Below, in pieces: positions 15,858 through 22,102 of a stretch of 22,887 nucleotides of DNA. Where the stretch lies: positions 1-22,887 of the forward strand of contig DFDT01000014.1 in assembly GCA_002368865.1 (NCBI GenBank), read 5' to 3'. Position 1 is the stretch's first letter. The number at the start of each line of letters is the position of its first letter. Origin of the DNA: Lachnospiraceae bacterium UBA3821. Its GTDB lineage: Bacteria > Bacillota > Clostridia > Lachnospirales > Lachnospiraceae. The notes beneath the pieces were generated by a model, which had not been told where the DNA came from, made no database searches, and saw only the letters and a list, made by a program, of their open reading frames with translations. Made by a program: the position numbers and the translations under genes.

Positions 15858-15886
15858 ATTATACTGTTCCCCCTGTATCCCGTCAA
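15858..15886 (-). promoter_or_regulatory. Promoter of the GT-C-like gene
   Basis: TTGACG (15881-15886), 17 nt, TATAAT (15858-15863) on the minus strand. The start would fall near 15851, about 21 nt before the ATG at 15830. Confidence 0.75.
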
Positions 15887-15926
15887 ACAGAATTTGATGC
15901 TTTTACCTGTCCCTGCCCTTTATTTC

Positions 15927-16089
15927 TTATAGTCCCTCGATCCACGAGAAAAACTTATCCAGCCCCCGGTTCTCTTTTCTCGTTTCCAAAAACATGCCTG
16001 CAGTGTACCAGGAATGCGTATTCTTTCACCTGAAACATTTTTCGATATAATCCAAAATAACTGAAGCTTTCGCGCAGATAATCATTCAT
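15927..16089 (-). pseudogene. Short frameshifted gene downstream of the methyltransferase-like gene
   Basis: ATG at 16089 follows AGGAG by 7 nt and lies 11 bp after the preceding stop, a convincing start. The first frame reads MNDYLRESFSYFGLYRKMFQ and stops at 15955 after 44 codons with an unlikely tail. Shifting frame within the stretch around 16010-16025 continues HSWYTAGMFLETRKENRGLD and then KFFSWIEGL to a TAA at 15927, which reads far more like a natural C-terminus. A one-base indel in a gene of about 54 codons would explain this. The family is not recognised. Sequencing error cannot be excluded. Confidence 0.45.
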
Positions 16090-16100
16090 TCAACTTCTCC

Positions 16101-16772
16101 TTACCAAAGAAACGGAATCACCTTATGCTTCACTTTTTTCTTATACTCCTTATATCCCGGCAGTCCTTGTTCCAGTACTGCTTCTTCATTACGGATGCGC
16201 TTTGCGATGATCGGAATATAAGCGAGCAGGATCACAAAAGAAATAACAGAGCCAAGCACCAGCGGCATCATCAGAAATAACACCAGCGTACTCATATACA
16301 TCGGATGACGGACAATCCCGTACAGTCCGGTATCTACAACCTTCTGGTTTTCCTGCACCTCCACTGTACGGGAGAGATAGACATTCTCCCGCAAGACCTC
16401 GGCATAAAGCAGATAAGCCCCAAGAAAAAGAACCGCCGCCAGATAAGACACCCATGCAGGCAGCAGGATCCATCCAAAACGATTGTTCAATCCTGCCACT
16501 ACAAAAGCTGCAAGAAACATGATCCCGCTTAAAGCGATCACCGTTTTTTGCTCCGATTCCTGCTCTTTTGCGTCAAGTCTCTTCCGAAGCAGCTCCGGAC
16601 TCTTTTTCATCATAATACATCCTGCAATGAACATCGGAATAAACAGGATTCCCATCAGTAGCCAGCCCTGCCAATATGCCAGGGATCCCGCGGGCAGAAA
16701 CAGCAACACGCCCACCAAAACCAAGCCACTTATAAATTTTATGATTGCCTGCACAAATAACTTCATATCCAT
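16101..16772 (-). CDS. Isoprenylcysteine carboxylmethyltransferase (ICMT)-family membrane protein
   Basis: A 223-aa integral membrane protein with about five hydrophobic segments and the family's C-terminal catalytic part: ENVYLSRTVEVQ, VVDTGLYGIVRHPMYMS (Arg-His-Pro at 155-157), and RIRNEEAVLEQGLPGYKEYKKKV, with the Glu pair at 196-197. These residues bind S-adenosylmethionine and the small-molecule substrate in ICMT/PEMT-like enzymes. Bacterial members methylate lipids or other small hydrophobic molecules; the substrate here is unknown. The start overlaps the end of the CAT-ANT gene by 10 nt, so the two are co-translated; the ribosome site is weak (GAAAGAG). A second in-frame ATG lies two codons later. 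Confidence 0.85.
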   Translation of the reverse strand: MDMKLFVQAIIKFISGLVLVGVLLFLPAGSLAYWQGWLLMGILFIPMFIAGCIMMKKSPELLRKRLDAKEQESEQKTVIALSGIMFLAAFVVAGLNNRFGWILLPAWVSYLAAVLFLGAYLLYAEVLRENVYLSRTVEVQENQKVVDTGLYGIVRHPMYMSTLVLFLMMPLVLGSVISFVILLAYIPIIAKRIRNEEAVLEQGLPGYKEYKKKVKHKVIPFLW

Positions 16773-18271
16773 TTTTTCAAAAACTCTTTCGCTGTGATCT
16801 CTGCTTTCTGCGGATAGGTAAACTCATTTTTCGCTGCAACCGCAGCTGCCAGTTTGCTGAATAGCTCATGCGTATGAATCAATGCATTTTGCACATCTTC
16901 TTTCTCATAATGGGCATAGCAGTTTTTCAGTTTATCCAGGATCCACGCATCCGCCCAGCGGTCAAGAAATCTTCCGTCATGCCAGACATCCTTTCCCTCT
17001 GTCTGCCAGCAATAAAGTTCTATCATCCGAAGCAGGTAATTCTTCAGATAGCCATCCACACACATCTTTGCCGACCACAGTTCCCCGCGCATCAATTTCT
17101 TCGCCGCCCAGATATTGTGGAAATAAAAATCATTTGTCATATTTATAAATTCTTCCTGACTCATCCGGGGACGGGAAACGGATGACTTTACATACTCCCC
17201 AATCATGTCGGAATACCCTGCCTGATCATACAGGATATGATATCCCCGGTTCATCACCCACTGCGCCACACCCATTTTCACCGCATTCGTAAACTGCTCC
17301 GGCGTGAATAGAATCATATCCACATCTTTGTCTTCCTCATAGATCATGCGATACTCTTTGCCACCACCCAGCGTGGGCTCGACAAACGCAATGCTTATCT
17401 CACCAAACTTTGCCGGATACTCTCCTGAATACCACCGCTCCGGAGCATCGGTCACAATGATCAGATCCAGATCCGAATATTCATCTGCCTTTACGGTCTG
17501 TCTGGTGGTCGACCCGATGGCGATCACCGCTTTTATCGCAGGATCGCCCTCGGCATCATAAAGAATATTCTTTTTGATGTCACAAAATCTGTCCGTCATT
17601 GTCTGCATAAGCAATGTTCCCATACGCTTACAGAATGCATCTATCTCTTTTTCCAACAGGCGAAATACATTTGCCACTAAGTATCCATCCGCTACCGCAT
17701 GATTCATACGAACCGATATCGGCATCAAGAATCTCCCATTCTCCTCACGATATTTTCCCCAGTTAACGATCGGCAGAAAATAAAGAAAGCCATCCGGCAG
17801 TTCAATATTCAGCGAATCATAGGACAGCCAGGAAATATAGGATGCGTCAAACCAGTTCGGATGATTTTCCATATCCAGTCCATACTCCCTCGTCAGCTTT
17901 GCCTTCTCAAGATCATCGACAACATCTCTGTAGAATATCTCATAATCCGGATCGTAGCTTGTATATACCGGTGTGCAGGTCTCGGTATCCTCATGGAAAA
18001 CATACTGCGTAGGATTGATCACCTCATAGCAGATCAGTTCATCTGTCTGCCAGAGATACCCCATCCTGTAATCATCCCGTGAATTCAATACCTTAGAAAG
18101 GATATACAGGAAATTGATATAAAACTTTGTACCACTCTCCTTCGAACATTTCACAAGCTCCGTCACATCAACCCTCGCTGTCATGGAAGTCGAGCACTTG
18201 CAATCCTCTGTAAAATGTCGGTATACACCTTTCCTGTAATAGTTTTCTTTATCTATGATTCTGTAGTTCAT
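16763..18271 (-). CDS. Fusion: CatA-like acetyltransferase + ANT(6)-like aminoglycoside nucleotidyltransferase
   Basis: One uninterrupted 502-aa protein joins two resistance-enzyme folds. Residues 1-213 match the chloramphenicol acetyltransferase family: RHFTEDCKCSTSMTARVDVT, FYINFLYILSKVLN, and the catalytic VRMNHAVADGYLVANVF with His191 and Asp195. Residues 217-502 match the streptomycin 6-adenylyltransferase (ANT(6)/AadK) family: AIGSTTRQTVKADEYSDLDL with Gly253-Ser254 and the metal-binding Asp267/Asp269, then EISIAFVEPTLGGGKEYRMI and DVDMILF with Asp318. Classical CATs have HHAxxDGxH; the second His is replaced by Leu198 here, so the substrate may differ. The junction (KEIDAFCKRMGTLLMQ) is short. 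The ATG at 18271 overlaps an upstream frame's TGA; AGGTAAAGGAAG serves as ribosome site. It is coupled to the ICMT-like gene downstream. Resistance is a family-based guess. Confidence 0.85.
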   Translation of the reverse strand: MNYRIIDKENYYRKGVYRHFTEDCKCSTSMTARVDVTELVKCSKESGTKFYINFLYILSKVLNSRDDYRMGYLWQTDELICYEVINPTQYVFHEDTETCTPVYTSYDPDYEIFYRDVVDDLEKAKLTREYGLDMENHPNWFDASYISWLSYDSLNIELPDGFLYFLPIVNWGKYREENGRFLMPISVRMNHAVADGYLVANVFRLLEKEIDAFCKRMGTLLMQTMTDRFCDIKKNILYDAEGDPAIKAVIAIGSTTRQTVKADEYSDLDLIIVTDAPERWYSGEYPAKFGEISIAFVEPTLGGGKEYRMIYEEDKDVDMILFTPEQFTNAVKMGVAQWVMNRGYHILYDQAGYSDMIGEYVKSSVSRPRMSQEEFINMTNDFYFHNIWAAKKLMRGELWSAKMCVDGYLKNYLLRMIELYCWQTEGKDVWHDGRFLDRWADAWILDKLKNCYAHYEKEDVQNALIHTHELFSKLAAAVAAKNEFTYPQKAEITAKEFLKKWI

Positions 18272-18332
18272 ACCGCTACTTCCTTTACCTGATAAGCCAT
18301 GGGCGTGATCTTTTGCCCCGTATAATCCGCTT

Positions 18333-18686
18333 TCACTGCTTCAAACCATCTCCCACAAGCGTCCTGGTTTCCATCCGTCTTTTCCACTCCTGCCTGGTCA
18401 GTCTTGTAATATGCTCCGTACGGATATCATTCATCAGCTTCCAATGGATATCCTTTTCCGTGTGATGATAAGTAAAGCCGCATTTTTCCTGAGCCCGCTT
18501 GGATTTCTCGTTTCCCTCGAAGTATCCGCACCATAGGCTCTGAAGTCTCAGATCGACAAAAGCGTGACGGATCAGCTCCCTGACCGCTTCCGGGATCAGT
18601 CCCTGTCCCCAGAAAGGCACACCAATCCAATATCCGATTTCCCCTTCTGTATCCGGAAGTCCGATATTGCTTTTCTCTCCTATCAA
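18333..18686 (-). pseudogene. 5'-truncated GNAT (RimJ/RimL-type) acetyltransferase
   Basis: About 117 codons of a GNAT N-acetyltransferase remain: EGEIGYWIGVPFWGQGLIPE (motif A, acetyl-CoA loop), AVRELIRHAFVDLRLQSLWC, NEKSKRAQEKCGFTYHH (motif B) and a C-terminus ending LVGDGLKQ. Family members run about 170-190 aa, so the first 60-70 residues are missing: the frame hits a stop just upstream of a TTG at 18686 and no good start or ribosome site exists. After its stop another frame (ending KITPMAYQVKEVAV, stop at 18268-18270) runs into the CAT-ANT start with a 4-nt overlap; it looks like the tail of a second broken gene. A strong promoter lies 33 bp upstream, now driving the downstream fusion gene. 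Confidence 0.65.
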
Positions 18687-18718
18687 TACTCATCTTAAGA
18701 CTCATCATATCGAGCAAC

Positions 18719-18747
18719 AGTATAGCTAATATTCATTAGCATGTCAA
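18719..18747 (-). promoter_or_regulatory. Promoter with palindromic spacer, CAT-ANT cluster
   Basis: On the minus strand TTGACA (18742-18747), 17 nt, TATACT (18719-18724). The spacer holds the inverted repeat GCTAAT-GAAT-ATTAGC (18725-18740), a likely repressor site. It drives the GNAT remnant, the CAT-ANT fusion and the ICMT-like gene. The TetR regulator encoded upstream is a candidate ligand (inference). Confidence 0.75.
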
Positions 18748-18773
18748 GCAGTCATGCCTGAAAACACAGGCTT

Positions 18774-19511
18774 TCAGACATTCATTCCGTCAGGCACTTT
18801 TGTCTCTGCTTCCGGCGTATACAGCCTGCTCAGATAGATGCAATATCCGATCGCAGTGACTATCGTTACCCCGATATAGATCCAGTCTGCCAGCTCGTTA
18901 TCCGCACCATAGAGCGAGAACACGTCAGTCAAGGCGTGCGCTATGATACACGGGATCAGGCTGCCGCTCTTATAGAATACCATTGTAAGGATGAATCCCC
19001 AGCTGATAGCAAAGATGATCTGCATCACAGTTTCAAAACTTGCCTGCCCTGCAAACAGGTTCACGATATGACCTATACCAAATGTTACTGCGGAAACAAT
19101 GATCGCCGGAGCGGCTTTTCCGTTTCCAAGCATCGCCTTGAACAGGAATCCCCTGAATATCATTTCCTCCACAAAACCAACAAGGATCATAGATAAGGTT
19201 GCCAAAATAAGTTCTGCACCCTTGTAGGAAAGCGAGAATCCGTCCCAGAGATTTCCGGTAGCCAGTACAAACATCGGTATAAAGAACAGATATTTTTTCA
19301 TATTCTTAGGAAATCCGTTAAGCCCGTACTTTACCTCAAGATGGTTTGACCTGACAAATGCGGTTATTCCAGCGGTAAACACGATCATTGCAAGCAGCCA
19401 CCAGGCACTTCCATAGCCGAACTGTCCCTTGATTGGAGCCATGACCACGCAATATGCCACAATCCACAGGACAGCAAAAAGAACCTCTTTCTTTTCGTAG
19501 AATTTACGCAT
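18774..19511 (-). CDS. CPBP family intramembrane metalloprotease
   Basis: A 245-aa membrane protein with about seven to eight hydrophobic segments and the CPBP (CAAX protease/Abi) signature: VGFVEEMIFRGFLF with Glu115-Glu116 and Arg120, FGIGHIVNLFAG with His148, and IIAHALTDVFS with His192. Such proteins cleave membrane substrates or serve in bacteriocin self-immunity; which applies here is unknown. The ATG at 19511 is preferred because AAGGGG lies 8 nt upstream; a GTG at 19517 overlapping the tetR stop is too close to it. It is the second gene of a tetR-CPBP operon. The end region 18751-18776 can form a small hairpin (CTGAAA/TTTCAG) without a U-run. Confidence 0.9.
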   Translation of the reverse strand: MRKFYEKKEVLFAVLWIVAYCVVMAPIKGQFGYGSAWWLLAMIVFTAGITAFVRSNHLEVKYGLNGFPKNMKKYLFFIPMFVLATGNLWDGFSLSYKGAELILATLSMILVGFVEEMIFRGFLFKAMLGNGKAAPAIIVSAVTFGIGHIVNLFAGQASFETVMQIIFAISWGFILTMVFYKSGSLIPCIIAHALTDVFSLYGADNELADWIYIGVTIVTAIGYCIYLSRLYTPEAETKVPDGMNV

Positions 19512-19513
19512 TT

Positions 19514-20077
19514 TCACATCCCCTTTCTTGAAACAACCATGCCGAAGAATACATTTTCAAGCAGCTTCCTGATCTGCTCTTCATCGTATTCCATGGAGTT
19601 ATTAGCCAGAAGACTGGCAAGCCCATGTGCCACGCAAAAGAATGTCAGAAACATCTCCCTTGCCTGCTCTGTACCCACCTTCAGACCGCTTGCCATAACT
19701 TCCAGAATCCCGGACAGTCCCGGATCACGCAAAAGCGCTCCGATATCTTTCCCCCCAAACTTATCTGTCTGGAAAAGAAAGCGAAACAGATTCTTTTCCT
19801 CATGTCCGAACCTGACATAATTCAAACCCAGCGCAAGCATCGGATTCTCATCCGTTTCTTTTGGCATGATGTATTCCGTATGACACCTATCCGCCATCTC
19901 ATAAGCCGCTTCCCGGATCTCATCCACGGTCTTAAATGTATAAAGCACCGGTTGTGTAGAACAGCCCAGATATTCAGAAATCGTTCTGGCATTCAAATTC
20001 TCATGGCCTTTCGCCCTGACCACCTCAAAGGACGCATCCGCAACCATCTTTTTCGTTATCTTTACTTTCGGTGGCAT
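19514..20077 (-). CDS. TetR/AcrR family transcriptional regulator
   Basis: A 187-aa one-component repressor. The N-terminal DNA-binding part (about 5-55) has VADASFEVVRAKGHENLNARTISEYLGCSTQPVLYTFK, i.e. a helix-turn-helix at about 28-47 followed by the typical YxxF turn. The C-terminal ligand domain (FGHEEKNLFRFLFQTDKFGG, AREMFLTFFCVAHGLASLLA) is of the TetR C-terminal type seen in many Clostridia regulators. The ATG at 20077 is chosen for a GGAGAG ribosome site; an in-frame extension to 20125 runs through a structured leader and is rejected. It probably controls itself and the CPBP gene, and possibly the nearby CAT-ANT cluster. Confidence 0.93.
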   Translation of the reverse strand: MPPKVKITKKMVADASFEVVRAKGHENLNARTISEYLGCSTQPVLYTFKTVDEIREAAYEMADRCHTEYIMPKETDENPMLALGLNYVRFGHEEKNLFRFLFQTDKFGGKDIGALLRDPGLSGILEVMASGLKVGTEQAREMFLTFFCVAHGLASLLANNSMEYDEEQIRKLLENVFFGMVVSRKGM

Positions 20078-20105
20078 ATCCTCATCTCTCCATTTCATTC
20101 CGGTC

Positions 20106-20140
20106 GGCGCAGAGCAATCGTCCACCGAACGATTTGCGCC
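20106..20140 (-). promoter_or_regulatory. Hairpin in the tetR leader
   Basis: On the minus strand GGCGCA-AATCGT pairs with ACGATT-(GCTC bulge)-TGCGCC around a 7-nt loop. It lies about 20 nt after the predicted start and 29 nt before the tetR ATG. There is no U-run; the role is unknown. Confidence 0.4.
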
Positions 20141-20168
20141 TTTTTATAATTATCGTTATATAATCCTT

Positions 20169-20196
20169 ATTATATTATAATTTCCCGAGTTGTCAA
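20169..20196 (-). promoter_or_regulatory. Promoter of the tetR-CPBP operon
   Basis: TTGACA (20191-20196), 16-nt spacer, TATAAT (20169-20174) on the minus strand. Just downstream is the AT-rich dyad ATAAT-AAGG-ATTAT, a possible TetR site. Confidence 0.75.
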
Positions 20197-20207
20197 GAAA
20201 CCCGATC

Positions 20208-20238
20208 AAAAAAAGAACCGGTGTCACCCGATCCTTTT
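20208..20238 (-). terminator. Intrinsic terminator immediately upstream of the tetR promoter
   Basis: On the minus strand AAAAGGATCGG (20228-20238) pairs with CCGGTTCTTTT (20211-20221), 11 bp with two G-U pairs, loop about 6 nt, followed by seven T (20208-20214). It insulates the tetR promoter, whose -35 box begins 11 bp further on, from rlmD/AAA-gene transcription. Confidence 0.75.
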
Positions 20239-20416
20239 CTCTGATCTATTTTTACATTTCTACTTTAGTACTTTTAAAAAGACTTCTCTGACATATAGTT
20301 CCATATATCCCACACCTTTCTCATTTTAACAAGGATATCACACATTCTCTGATAAGGCAATTTAACATTGCAGTTTTTTAATTTTTTTAAATTTCTGCAA
20401 CGTTAACGCCTGTTTT
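20239..20416. other. AT-rich gene-free stretch
   Basis: No gene, RNA or clear promoter is seen here. It holds oligo-T/A runs, short dyads (GCAAT..ATTGC near 20360, TTGCAG..CTGCAA, CGTTAACG) and lies between the displaced rlmD tail and the terminator. It may be the former 3' flank of rlmD or element DNA. Confidence 0.4.
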
Positions 20417-20440
20417 CTATAAAATAAGAGCGCGTTTTAA

Positions 20441-20470
20441 CAGGCAAACGACCTCTATTCCGGTCGTCCA
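20441..20470 (-). repeat. Displaced rlmD 3'-end repeat (distal att-like copy)
   Basis: Thirty bases identical at 29 positions to 22141-22170 inside rlmD. Read on the minus strand from 20470 it encodes WTTGIEVVCLLKRALIL and a TAG stop at 20417, i.e. a complete alternative rlmD C-terminus. The codons after the identical core differ only at third positions from those of the intact gene (LLKR), so this is a diverged homologous gene end. The core holds a dyad ACGACC-8 nt-GGTCGT (20448-20467). Confidence 0.85.
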
Positions 20471-20486
20471 TGCAGTATAGATGCTT

Positions 20487-20538
20487 ATATCATACTGTTA
20501 TATCATGCCGTTATCTCATACCGTTCCCTCATACAGTA
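20487..20538. repeat. Four tandem 13-bp repeats across the AAA-gene stop codon
   Basis: Plus-strand units ATATCATACTGTT, ATATCATGCCGTT, ATCTCATACCGTT and CCCTCATACAGTA follow one another without gaps; the stop codon (20516-20518) lies in the third. The array ends 16 bp before the distal rlmD-end repeat. It could be iteron-like protein sites or slippage products. Confidence 0.75.
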
Positions 20539-22102
20539 CCTTGTCTCCAATTTCAACACGCTTCACGCCCTGCTCCTTTTTCCGGTTGAAATTAAAACTC
20601 AGCATATATCCGGTTTCCAGTTTCCAGTATTCCAGATATTCCAGGATCTGTGCCTCTCCCTCAGCATTGTAACGCTCACCACGCCAGATTTTCAGCTCTA
20701 TGATATACTGTTTTCCCAGATAATCCACGATTACATCCGTGCGGGTCTGATCCCTAGTCTGGGCCTCGATATAGTAATTGCCTGTCCCGTTGATGATCGG
20801 CTTTAAGTAAAGCAGGAACTGTTCCCTGCCGTCTTTTTCCTTGAACTTATCTACAAGCGGCCCGCAGACCTCCGTATAGGTATCGATAAACCGCTCGAGG
20901 ATCAGACGCATATTCAGCTTTCCGTCTTCCACGAATTGATTTTTTGCAAGCTGACCTTCTTTGGAAAACACGTTACTCTTTAATTCTTCGTCCGAGAGGA
21001 AAAGATTATAGAGCATCGTTTCGAAAATTCTGTTCGAAATCCGCACCATATTATGATCATTTCGGATCAGACCATACATCTGCATTTGTACAACGGCATC
21101 CTGCTGTGCATTCCATGTGATTCTTGCACCTTCCATGAGAATACTGCGGATGGATGCCTTCAATTCCGGATAGTTATTCAAATTCTTTGTCAAAGACTGG
21201 AACAGTGTGTTGTTTTCGGCAAGTATCAGTTTCACCGCTTCATCTATCCCGTTCCGCGTCCATGCCTCTGAAATGCTCATCATTTTGGACACTTCCATAT
21301 CAATGAGCTGACAGATCCGGCTCACCAGGAAAGGATATCCGTTCGTGTAATCATGGATGATCTCCGCAATCTGCTCCGTGTTCATCCCCGTATGATGATC
21401 CGCTTCATAATCGTCAAGCATCCCCCGTATACCGTCCTTGGAGAAACTCATATCAATCGAAAAGTCGGTGGCTATGTTCCATGGGCTGTTTTCTTTCGCC
21501 TGTGCATCATCGCGAATTTTACTCTTCAGGTGCTTTACATCCGTCACACCTGCAAGGATAACGGATTGAAATGTCTTTATCCCTTTGGCATCTCTGTTAA
21601 TATAATTATCACGCAGTTGTGCCAGGAAATCCAAGAACACCTGATTGTTCGTCGCACTGTCCACCTCATCTATGATCAGTACAACTTCTTTTTCGGATGC
21701 ATCGCACCATTCCAAAAGCACATCAAAGAGATCGCCCAATTTGGTTTTACTCTCCGAACCGGCAAACAGATTATCTATTTCCACCTTTATCTCTGCCGGG
21801 ATATCTTGCTTTCTGCGGAATTCCCTGCGCAATAATCTGCAAAACTCTCTTACAAAAGACGGTTCGTCCGCAAAACCCGCATTTCCTATCCCTTCAAAAC
21901 TGGTACTGATTACCGCATATTCTTGATCTAAAGCGCCTGCAAGTGCTGTCAGCGTCGTGGTCTTCCCATACTGCCTCGCCCTGTTGATCGTGAAATATTT
22001 TCCCGCATCCACAAGCTTTTTGATCTCTTTTACACGCTCTGTGAGATCGACCATATAATGTTTTGCCGGAATACAGACAGCTGTCGTATTAAACTCTCTC
22101 AT
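20516..22102 (-). CDS. AAA-ATPase-like protein with C-terminal PD-(D/E)XK nuclease-like domain
   Basis: A 528-aa protein of a family abundant in Clostridia and Bacteroidetes, often with several copies per genome, whose role is not established. The N-terminal NTPase (about 15-230) has a variant Walker A RARQYGKTTT (41-50), Walker B VVLIIDEVDSA (140-150) and a winged-helix-like region after it. The C-terminal domain (about 395-528) shows the nuclease core TRTDVIVDYLGKQYIIELKIW with Asp456, Glu469 and Lys471, then Glu/Tyr-rich helices (QILEYLEYWK). The ATG overlaps the rlmD TGA by 4 nt, with GAGGGAG 7 nt upstream, so it depends on rlmD transcription and translation. It lies between the two rlmD-end repeats, is AT-richer than rlmD, and ends in a 13-bp tandem array. 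Confidence 0.9.
   Translation of the reverse strand: MREFNTTAVCIPAKHYMVDLTERVKEIKKLVDAGKYFTINRARQYGKTTTLTALAGALDQEYAVISTSFEGIGNAGFADEPSFVREFCRLLRREFRRKQDIPAEIKVEIDNLFAGSESKTKLGDLFDVLLEWCDASEKEVVLIIDEVDSATNNQVFLDFLAQLRDNYINRDAKGIKTFQSVILAGVTDVKHLKSKIRDDAQAKENSPWNIATDFSIDMSFSKDGIRGMLDDYEADHHTGMNTEQIAEIIHDYTNGYPFLVSRICQLIDMEVSKMMSISEAWTRNGIDEAVKLILAENNTLFQSLTKNLNNYPELKASIRSILMEGARITWNAQQDAVVQMQMYGLIRNDHNMVRISNRIFETMLYNLFLSDEELKSNVFSKEGQLAKNQFVEDGKLNMRLILERFIDTYTEVCGPLVDKFKEKDGREQFLLYLKPIINGTGNYYIEAQTRDQTRTDVIVDYLGKQYIIELKIWRGERYNAEGEAQILEYLEYWKLETGYMLSFNFNRKKEQGVKRVEIGDKVLYEGTV

Noticed and set aside
18427..18717. 96-codon minus-strand frame overlapping the GNAT remnant
   Set aside because: Its composition is not protein-like, while the overlapping frame has clear GNAT motifs; at most its first codons mark the broken start.
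20078..20125. Longer TetR start at 20125
   Set aside because: The extra codons run through the leader hairpin; the start at 20077 has the ribosome site and the usual N-terminal length.
20487..20538. Short tandem array as a CRISPR
   Set aside because: Units are 13 bp, contiguous and without spacers.
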